Notes under the pieces: generated by a model
The model's database searches: none
Told to the model about the DNA's origin: nothing
Seen by the model: the letters and a program-made list of their open reading frames with translations, nothing else
Position numbers and translations under genes: made by a program
Assembly (NCBI GenBank): GCA_022828595.1
Contig: JAKGHH010000003.1
Span: forward strand, 102,819,583-102,883,582
Direction of reading: 5' to 3'
DNA: 64,000 bases
Origin: Nelumbo lutea
Taxonomy: Eukaryota; Streptophyta; Magnoliopsida; Proteales; Nelumbonaceae
Part shown: piece after piece, positions 55,892-64,000 of the stretch
How the letters are laid out: each line of letters starts with the position of its first letter
Position numbering within the stretch: the stretch's first letter is position 1

Positions 55892-56555
55892 GTAAGTAGT
55901 AGGGGTGTCAATGGTATTCAAAAATCCGATTTCGAATTCAAGATTTGACATATTCGAATCGAATTCGGATCATTCAAATATCTAACTAGTCGAATTCGGA
56001 TATCCTATTCATACCGAATAGCTAATCGGATTCGAATTCAGATATGACCTTATTCAATTCAATAAATATCTGAATCCGACCGATTATTTAATTCTTATAT
56101 ATAATATATAAATTTTTTAAATAAATGCTTGTATAATTTATATATATAATAATTAAATTATAGGGGTTTTTACCGTTCAGTCCACCCCTAGGTGGAGCTA
56201 CTAGTAGACTAGGGGTGGAATGAATCTTGCCAGTGGATTGATGCCAAATTCATGGGTAGGATGCGATTTATAGGGGGCTATTAGTAGACTAGGAGGGGCT
56301 GCAAATTAGATTTCTGAGGGGGATTGCAGTCCAAAAATCCCTAAATTATATAAATAATTTATACATTTATATATTTTATATAAATAAATATTTATTTTAT
56401 ATATTTATTAATTACCTAAGATAATTAATTGGTCAAATTTGAATCAAATTCAATATTCAAATATTTAATCGGATATCGAATTTTTTAATCAGATTCAATT
56501 TCGGATATTGCCTGATCCAATTTGAATTTAATACGTTTACACACCTAGTAAGTAG
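55892..56555. mobile_element. hAT-like element with perfect 8-bp duplication GTAAGTAG
   Basis: Element 55900-56547 (648 bp) has ends TAGGGGTGTCAATGG and (inverted) TAGGTGTGTAAACG, flanked by identical GTAAGTAG (55892-55899 and 56548-56555). Subterminal sequence is full of TCGAATTCGGAT words, also seen at 13.2-14.2 kb. A 183-bp MITE (56161-56343) is nested inside. Confidence 0.85.
56161..56343. mobile_element. 183-bp MITE nested in the hAT-like element
   Basis: Ends TAGGGGTTTTTACCGTTCAG and (inverted) TAGGGATTTTTGGACTGCA, with GCTACTAGTAGACTAGG and CTATTAGTAGACTAGG repeated inside. Flanked by AT-rich sequence sharing AATTA, so a duplication cannot be proven. Confidence 0.65.
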
Positions 56556-56958
56556 GGGTGATCATGGACCGAACTAGGCTGGGCTTAGCACCTATCACAG
56601 GGGCTATAGCCTAGGCTCGGGTTGGATTTAGTGGTTAGTGCCTATGTCACTAAATATAATATATTTAATAATGTGTATCGTATGGTACATATAATATGTA
56701 TAAAATTATATAAATATAAGATATATTTGTATACGTTTGTAATGTATATATCATATAATATAAAATAAAATATGTATATACATGTATATGTATATATAAG
56801 TATACATATGTAATAAATATTCAAATGATAACTTTAAAAATATTTGTAATATATGGAGCAGACTTTGAAGTATCGTATTGAGGCCCAAGCCTAAGCCTGA
56901 AAAATTTGAAAGCTAGGCTGGGTTGGGCTTGTAGATAACAATCATCCCTAATGGTAAG
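56545..56958. mobile_element. hAT-like element, GGGGTGATCATGG ends
   Basis: Element 56553-56950 has ends TAGGGGTGATCATGG and (inverted) TAGGGATGATTGTTATC. The flanks CTAGTAAG and ATGGTAAG match at 6 of 8. GGGCTT/AAGCCC-rich subterminal words surround an AT/TA-repeat centre (56650-56830). It lies head-on against the previous element, overlapping its target duplication. Confidence 0.7.
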
Positions 56959-57401
56959 GTTAGTGGAACTCACATGTACCCTCCTTTCCCAAGTCTCCAC
57001 AACCCCACCCCCTAATCCCCCTTCATAATGTGTAATGCCAAGCCTTTTTTCGTTGCCTTGTATTTGAAACATTATTTTAAAAGGCTCAAGCCTCATGACT
57101 TTGGTTTAAGGCTTAAGCCTTTTGTCAAAATGAGATGTAACCCTCAAGCGCCAAAGCATGAAGAATAAAAAGGTGTAAGCCTCAAGTATCAACCTTATTT
57201 AATGGTTTAATGCAAAAAAAAAAGATATATATTTTTATGCATTTTTTTATAGTCCAAACTTTAAAATACATGGAAGAAGTACTTCAATAATTATAGGCCA
57301 AATAAAAAGAGTCAAAAAGAAAAACCAATAGGGCAAATTAAGTTCCCTTAGTTTCTCTTAATATTTTAGGAGAGTTTGATGCAAAAAAAGGGCCAATCAA
57401 G
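56959..57401. other. Spacer with AAGGCTCAAGCCTC-type repeat words
   Basis: 57070-57195 contains TTTTAAAAGGCTCAAGCCTC and TTAAGGCTTAAGCC words resembling the 10240-10765 MITE family, but no ends could be fixed. Confidence 0.4.
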
Positions 57402-59037
57402 TAGGGTTGTCAATTGGATTGGATTTGGTCCAATCTGGTCCAATCCAACATTGGTCCATTTGTAAATGGGCTAGACCAAATCTATACAAACCAAGTTAAA
57501 TCCAGTCCAAATAGAATATAAATGGACTAGATTTGATCCAGTCCAATCCAAACACCAAAATAACATAAGAAATCTATAAAACATATACTACTTTAAAGGT
57601 ATCAATACCCTCAAGAATACTTTTGTAATTTTTTAGGACAAAATTTACCACTCCATATTCAAATTTATTGATAGAAAATGAGGGCAAATAGGGTAATTGG
57701 TTATTGATATTAAATGAGTTGAAAATAGGTAATTTTAAGATATTCAGTGCATTCAATTCTCCCATATTAAATCCAACATTTAAGGTATTAATTAGCATTC
57801 ACCTTCATTGGATCATATATTGACGACTTTTTTGTTTCTTCTCATCATTAAATTCTATAATTAAATCCATACATAATAAATTAATAGTATCAATAACATA
57901 AAAAATTATACTTTTAAGATCTATCTGGAAAAAAAATAGTGTTTTCATCTAGGTGATGATAAGAAATTAAATCATTTGGGTTAAATGAGTCAATCCATGT
58001 TGCCACAATTAAATAATAAAATTCAAAAAAATGGGAGCGTTTTTAACATCAAATATTTGACATATTAAACAATAATAATTATAATAAACAATGTTTCAAA
58101 AACAAACCCAGAGGCCGACCCATTTTTGCCTTCGGGTCATAGGTCACCGGTTTAACTATTAGGGTCAAACGAGTCAAACCGCTCTATGTTAATACTATAT
58201 GTCTGCATGTAAAAATACATATTTTATCAATAAATAGTATAATTATGTGTTGCATATATTAATTACATATAATATATGTATTATGTTAAATTTATTTTTT
58301 TTATTTATAAAAAATATTAAAAATTGTAATTTTGGGCCAAAAAAGGGGTTTTCCGCAAAAAATAGCAAGGCAAAGTGCTTAAGGCCCTGACGTATAGATC
58401 TTGAAAAGTTAATAAAAGAAAAGGTAACCCCAATCACACATCAAAGTGCAAAGTTATGGCTTGCAAAAAATTGTACATAATTAAGTGCATAACCCACGAC
58501 CTACTTACTAGGTTGAATGGGTCAATAGTTGAACCGCCTGGGTTATATGACTTTTAACTGGAAGGGGGAGTTTCAACAAAACCAAGCTCATAATCAAGGC
58601 CGAGTGATGGTTTGAATGGTTCAATCAACCAAGTCAACAATATGTTCAAAGTATTGATGAGATAGAACACAAAAATTAAGTGTGATAAGTAAAAATTATT
58701 TGTATAATGTTGATGAAATATATATATTAAAACTAAATTGATCCGAAAGCAAAGATATTTTATTATCTAAATTGTGGGTCAATGATCCAACTTTTCAAAG
58801 AAATTAATGATGTCATAATTAAATAATAAATATTTAAAAAATATAAAACACAAAAAATAAAAAAGAGTACATAATTTTGTTAAAGACATTTCAGAACATT
58901 TCTAATGTTATATATTCATCATATTAAACAAAAATAATTGTTGAAATAAATCTTATTTTTATTTAGAACAAAAATGGAATACAAAATTTAGTAATAGTAG
59001 CACTAGCAACAACAACATTAGTAGTAGTAATGATAGC

Positions 59038-59070
<33 letters not shown>
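59038..59070. repeat. (CAA)n microsatellite
   Basis: About ten uninterrupted CAA/ACA units. Simple sequence repeat. Confidence 0.95.
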
Positions 59071-59329
59071 AATAAATAATTGTTATTGTAATTCAAAATT
59101 TCTATAAGTGCACATTTGGTACAATTATTTAAGTTTATTTTTAATCATTTTGTAACTTTTATTAATTCTCAATTTCTATATTAACTATGATATATTTAAA
59201 ATTCAAATAATTAATATAAAAACAAAAAAATCCATACATGCTCAATTACTAGTATATAAAAAAACCACAACACCTCCTCCAATCAAATTAAAATGCAAAT
59301 GGATCGGGTCCAATCCAATCCAAGTGAAT

Positions 59330-59760
59330 GAATAAAAGTACTTATGTAAAAGTACTTTTATAAAAGCACTTTTCGTAAAATTACTTTTGAAAAAGTGCTT
59401 TCATTAAAATGTTTTCATGAAAATGCTTTTGTAAAAGTACTTTCATAAAAGCAATTTTATAAAAGTGCTTACATACAAGTGTTTCACAAGAGTGCTATTG
59501 TAAAAGTACTTTACTTTCATAAAAGTATTTTTCATAAAATTACTTTTATAAAAGTTCTTTCGTAAAATTGTTTTCTTAAAAGTACTTTATTCTCATAGAA
59601 GTACTTTTCATAAAATTACTTTTATAAACATGCTTTTGTAAGAGTGCTTTCATAAAAGTGTTTTTGTAAAAGTGATTTTATAAAGTACTTTACTTTCATA
59701 AAATTATTTTTATAAAGGTAATTTTGTAAAAGTGTTTTCGTAAAAGTGCTTTTATGTAGT
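59330..59760. repeat. Palindrome-unit minisatellite (AAAAGTACTTTT)
   Basis: About 430 bp of degenerate 14-17-bp units alternating TTTTATAAAAGTACTT, TTTCGTAAAAGTGCTT and TTTCATAAAATTACTT. The core AAAAGTACTTTT is a perfect palindrome, so the array is nearly self-complementary. Inside the 57402-59938 element. Confidence 0.9.
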
Positions 59761-59947
59761 TTCAAATTAGACAAGGGTTTGGCCTCATAACCGGATTATT
59801 GGGAATTTGGTTGATGTCTGATTTAGACTAATAAGAATATGGACCAATTTATTTTGGATTGGCCCAATCCAATAATTATAACGTACCATCCAAATCTGAT
59901 TTGATAGCCAATCAAAAACCGGTCCATTAACAACCCTATAAATCAAG

Positions 59948-60790
59948 TTATTAGTTTCTCCTCGATAAATCAAGTGAGATTTTCTTATTATCATTTTGAT
60001 ATAACATCTCAAGTTTGTTTTTTATCATTTTTTCCCTACTAGACTTATGTTTTTTTCTTTCTTTTTTTATTTTTTATTTTTTGTTTTTGTTTTGTATAGA
60101 ACAAATCAACTAAATGTTTTTTCTTTTATTCCCAACTTTTGGATGACCATAAATCAAAAGTTTCATTCTTAATATGAATAATTTCATAAGATTACATTTG
60201 GAAACATGAAATAGAAAATGTTTATAATTGTTAGATTATTAATTATTGTTTTATTTGATATTTAAAAGTTGAAACCTATTACTTATAAACTTATATTTAA
60301 TGGATATTGGTACCTTTCATCATTCTAATTTGGTATATTACATGTTATTTTTATTATTTATAAAATTTAATTAAAATTTCTCTTTCATTTTTAAGGCTTA
60401 GGCGGTAGTTAGGCCTTACAAGTTGCAACCCTTTAAGCTTATGCTTTCCCTTTTTCCCTTTCTCTTATTAAGCACAAAAAATCTATATAAATATATTAAT
60501 CTGAAATGTGTACGTAAGAGGATGGGAAAAATGGAATCTAACAATATTTGTTGCCTTTTTTTCATATAAATTATAAGAATGTCACTATCTACCAATTCTC
60601 TCTTTCTCTCCCCTTACAAATTACAAGAATGTCACTCTCTCTCCAACTGAAGGAGACCTTAGATTGGCATCATGGCTGCTAGGGGACTTACAATCAAAGG
60701 TAGCTGAGTTCGAGCCAAGCCGAGCTCGAACTTTTGAACTCAAGTTCAAGTCTCTAATTTGAATCGAGCTCAAGCTAGATGACACATCGA
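59948..60790. other. AT-rich spacer
   Basis: T-rich runs and worn AAGGCTTAGG words near 60395. No genes recognised. Confidence 0.5.
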
Positions 60791-60792
60791 CC

Positions 60793-60990
60793 ATTGAGGG
60801 AGACCTCGACTCGACACCTCGGTCACTAAGGGACTCGACTCAGCACCTCAACAACTGAGGGAAACCTCGGCTCGACACCTTGTCAACTAAGGAAGACCTT
60901 AGCTCGACATCTCATATGCTAGGTAAACCTGAACTCAACACTTCAGTAGCGAAGGGAGACCTCGGTTTGGCACCTCGGCTCGGAATTGCT
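60793..60990. repeat. About 33-bp minisatellite (GGGAGACCTCGACTCGACAC)
   Basis: Roughly six units of 30-36 bp: ACTGAGGGAAACCTCGGCTC plus GACACCTTGTCA and variants, each joining at ACTAAGG/GCTAGG. Upstream of the right-hand gene. Not CRISPR, as units are contiguous with no unique spacers. Confidence 0.8.
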
Positions 60991-61330
60991 TGAGAGACCT
61001 GCAATCAAAGGTATGTAGCTGAGATTGAACTCAAGTTCAAGTCTCTAATTCGATGGCTGTTTTATTGGCTGTGTGGCACCAACCATTTTGTTTCACATCT
61101 GCAAAATATGGCCCACAAAATGATTGATCCCACAGTCTGTAAAACAGTTAATCCGCTGTCCCCATTACCATTCATCACCCATCGTCCGATTGGAACAATT
61201 TTGTTTCTTTGCATATTGATAGGACTGCGCCCGCAGAAAGGAAAGAAAAACAGTTGATCGTAGAAACTTGATAGGCCTCCTCTGCCTATTATTCAAGTTT
61301 CGCGGGCGGTAATGCCCCAACCCAAATTCG

Positions 61331-61332
<2 letters not shown>

Positions 61333-61367
<35 letters not shown>
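61333..61367. repeat. (CT)n microsatellite in probable 5' leader
   Basis: About 17 CT units immediately before CCATGGTGATTGC. Such CT tracts are common in plant 5' leaders. A donor-like GTAAGATA follows at 61413. Confidence 0.9.
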
Positions 61368-61371
<4 letters not shown>

Positions 61372-61412
61372 TGATTGCTCTACACGATAGGTGCACAGAG
61401 AGCCTGTAATCG

Positions 61413-63074
61413 GTAAGATAATCAGCACCGATGTTGCTCCAATGGATTGATTAGTCATTAGAGGTAATGGGGACTTTATCGTCTTATTCTGTTGTTTATT
61501 TAAGTGGAAGATATTACTTCAGTCTATCCTTGCAATTTTCTTCAATTTACATCATTATTGATATCCCACTTTCCTCATCGTCTTTCTTTCTCACAGGATT
61601 ATTCGAGTCCATTGAGTTTGAATTAGAACGACACCTATTTTTTATTATTTTTTTCCCAAACTTTAGCGGAGAGTGAGTTGTGTTTTGTGTTTAACGTTGA
61701 AGTATTGGAATTAGAAAGACAGCTATTTTTTTTTTCCTTTGAGTTCATTGTGCATTTAGCGTATCGTTTTTCCATTTTGAGTCGTTCTGTTAAATTCAGT
61801 CCACTGTACTGTACTTCCACTTTTAGGGTTTATGTAAATTTGAATTTAAGATTTTGATTCCTAGTGGCGGGCAATATATTTGGTGGTTAATTTTGTCTTT
61901 ATTAATACTGGCTAGATTGGCTTGCCATAGGGATGATTGAATCTACTTGGTTTGCGAGTTGTTTAATCCTCCCCTTCTCCAAACTTTTAACCTATGATAC
62001 TATTTACTTCAAATATACGTTCTTCTTCTGTAAGAGCAGTAGCATAAAGTGTTTCCGGGCAAAGATGGGCTGTGAATTCCCTTTTTGGGGATAATCTATA
62101 AACCGGGGTTAAGTTAACTTGCAGTAGAGTTATTTATTTAGTTATAGAAAAATCATTGCATTCTGTATTATGTAAAACCACTATATCCCATATATAAAAT
62201 GCTTTTGTAAACTTTAGAGGATATTTTAGGAACTCAGATTTGATTTTGTACATTCCCCATTCTTTTTACCAAGCATTAGTGCATTGTCTTAACACAAACA
62301 TTATATTCCTCCTCTACCTTCAATTCTATCATCAATGCTCATCACAATTCATCTTTCTATGCTCATAATTGGATCATTTAGGGGAGTTTCTAGATAATCC
62401 CACCTGTTACTGCACATGGAGTAATTGTGGGGCAGATATTGGTCATTCTTTGAATAGACCTTCTGGCTTTATCGGGTGTTTACTTCATGAATCCACAGGT
62501 TGTACCATGCCCCATCCTTACCAGAGTGTTTTTCCCCAAGAAATAGCAGCCATCTGGACTTTCATTTTTTATTTTAATTTGAAAATAATGAAAGACTTAT
62601 TTTGGAAACCTGGTAAGGCTTCTTTGTATTAAATCTATCCCATGCATAAAGAATGGAAAGAACATGGGGTTATATGGCCCCCAGAACAAGTTCTATTGTG
62701 GAAGATTTATGGGTGTTTAGACTTTAGAGTTTAGGTTTCTTCACAAGAAAAATTCGACCTTTGACCTGTCCCCACATAAATTTTGTGAAAATGGCATTTC
62801 TGGAGCATTGTTTGGCTGATGCCATGGGATTATTTTGATTTATGGGTTATTTTTTTATTCATTAAGAAAATCTAATGGCATTACAGAAACTTGCTTTGGC
62901 ATTGTTCTTTCCCTTACTAATGTTATTGCTTTTTGTTTGGGAAATGATGAGATTGTGACTATTTGAAGAAAGAACAAGGACACACAATTAAAATCTGTGT
63001 GTTTGTGGAGTTTTAGGTCTTTATGTAGTTTAGGATTTTCTTGAGGAAACTAATTTGCTACTTTTGTGTTGTAG
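61413..63074 (+). other. Putative 5' UTR intron of the right-hand gene
   Basis: Donor-like CG|GTAAGATA at 61413 and acceptor TTGTGTTGTAG ending 63074 bracket a T-rich stretch without recognised coding sequence. Inferred from position and splice motifs only. Confidence 0.4.
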
Positions 63075-63099
63075 AGTTGGCCTGTTCCAGATTGTTAGG

Positions 63100-63204
63100 A
63101 TGGCACCTCCAAGAAAATCCAGAAGTGTGAATAAGCGGTTTTCAAATGTTAATGAGGAGTCTCCTGATAAGGATGGAGGAAATGTGAACAAAAGTAGGCA
63201 ACGG
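63100..63204 (+). CDS. ALWAYS EARLY (LIN-9-like) protein, first coding exon (partial)
   Basis: The exon starts after acceptor GTAG (63074), with ATG at 63100, 35 codons, and donor GTGAGT at 63205 in phase 0. The peptide begins MAPPRKSRSVNKRF and continues with an acidic/basic SPDKDGG...KSRQR stretch. As I recall the family, plant ALWAYS EARLY proteins begin MAP-x-RKSRSVNKRF, with a Lys/Arg-rich linker before the SANT/Myb domain and then the LIN-9-type DIRP domain. They are chromatin-associated partners in DREAM/MuvB-type complexes affecting growth and pollen development. The SANT and DIRP domains lie beyond the window. The remaining 800 bp appears to be intron 1. Start choice is supported by no other in-frame Met upstream within the exon. 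Confidence 0.75.
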
Positions 63205-64000
63205 GTGAGTTTAGCTTCATGTGATTTGAGGTTTATATGGTGCAGTTATTGGTCATTGCAGAGTGAACTTTCTGCGTTTTTTTATTGATATGTTACTTTC
63301 TGCATCTTCTTGATTCTAGCTTCTTCATATACTGATATCTTGGTATTTTCATTTATTTATTTATTTTTTTGGCAATTGGTAAGGATTTGTAATTTTGTTC
63401 TTAGGTTTGATTTATTTGTTTACTAGATAACAGTAGGAAATCTCATGGACAAGGTTTAGGCCTCATTTGGGGGCATAGTTATCAAGACATAAAAGCTAAT
63501 CTGGGTGACAGGGCGCCAAGTCCCCCATCTGGAAAATGGAGGTTGAAAATGGAAACCATAAAATTCCTATGTTATTTTCCTAGCTAGACCAACATCCAAC
63601 ATTTATCAGAATTACAGAATGCCGATAAGTTCACTAAATAACAGTGCATTCTACCTAACAAAGCATACTAAATCATCAGGACCACAAGGCAATAACAATT
63701 TATACCATTGATTTCAGAATTCATCACTAGATAATTTTTGTCAGACAGCAGCAATGCATATGCATATATACTTGTTGATCATCATCTAAGCCTTGTATAT
63801 ACTTGTCCCAACTTTATGGGGTCGGCTAATGTGCATGTACTTGTTCATATATACAAAAATGTTATAATAGGTGGTTCCTTTTTCTGTTTATCAAAAGGAT
63901 AAAAAATGGATGAAAGATTATTTTGTGATTAATTAATAACAAAAATAAAAAAAAGATAAAGTGCTTTACCAATACAATAGAGAAGAGGCTCCACTGATGC
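63205..64000 (+). other. Intron 1 of the right-hand gene (continues outside)
   Basis: No further exon visible. TTGTCCCAACTTTATGGGGT at about 63808 resembles the 3' end of an Au-type SINE in reversed orientation, with no other repeat recognised. Confidence 0.5.

Larger units (their letters stand above)
57394..59947. mobile_element. hAT-like element, GGGTTGTCAATTGG ends
   Basis: Element about 57402-59938 has ends TAGGGTTGTCAATTGG and (inverted) TAGGGTTGTTAATGG. The flanks CAATCAAG and AAATCAAG match at 7 of 8 if one extra T at the right end is allowed. Subterminal TTTGGTCCAATC/GGCCCAATCC words occur on both sides. The interior contains a second element relative (58090-58640), a (CAA)n run and the AAAAGTACTTTT minisatellite. 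No transposase recognised. Confidence 0.75.

Noticed and set aside
59330..59760. Possible centromere-type satellite or CRISPR-like array
   Set aside because: Units are contiguous, degenerate and palindromic with no spacers, confined to one transposon; a local minisatellite explains it.
57068..60430. A single large element spanning the AAGGCTCAAGCC words at both places
   Set aside because: Words are short and degenerate, and an independent hAT-like element with its own duplication lies between; no matched ends.

Overview
The window is nuclear DNA from a seed plant. The evidence is split genes with GT-AG introns, AT-rich introns and spacers, Ty1/copia LTR retrotransposons with an initiator-methionine tRNA primer site, plant-type PIF/Harbinger and hAT transposons, many MITEs, and three recognisable plant housekeeping or regulatory genes. 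The species cannot be read from the sequence. No tRNA, rRNA or CRISPR array was seen. All gene and exon calls were made by eye from reading frames and splice signals.

Layout. (1) 1-5214: the last five exons of an organellar peptide chain release factor 1 gene on the + strand. It lacks its 5' part, and a 3-kb intron holds pieces of LINE 3' ends. (2) 5749-9952: copia element A, with LTRs and a 5-bp target duplication but an internal gag-protease deletion and several frame breaks. (3) 9953-14397: a MITE-rich spacer. (4) 14398-24183: an old hAT element with a BED-finger transposase pseudogene, split by a 6.3-kb PIF/Harbinger element (17484-23792, TTA duplications) that carries a Myb/SANT-like gene and a transposase pseudogene. 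(5) 24476-42889: a complete 15-exon gene for a SPATA20/YyaL-type protein (thioredoxin-like DUF255 domain plus an alpha/alpha-barrel region). Its frame is open across all joins, giving 849 codons. Intron 8 is 11.5 kb and holds copia element B (27860-33277) and LINE fragments. (6) 42890-61000: a transposon graveyard containing two hAT subfamilies with readable 8-bp duplications, a Mutator-like element with about 110-bp inverted repeats and an unidentified cargo, Tourist-like and fold-back MITE families, minisatellites, and one exon-like orphan. (7) 63075-64000: the first coding exon of a probable ALWAYS EARLY (LIN-9-type) gene, preceded by a CT-rich leader.

The three host genes lie in the same orientation but show no functional link; this is ordinary plant gene order, expanded by transposons. 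The most informative content is the nested insertion history, the repeat families with exact target duplications, a 22-nt micro-exon carrying the first cysteine of the SPATA20-like CHWC motif, and the cargo-bearing Mutator-like element. I saw no convincing undescribed gene system; the best candidates for something new are the cargo of that element and the exon-like orphan at 49 kb.
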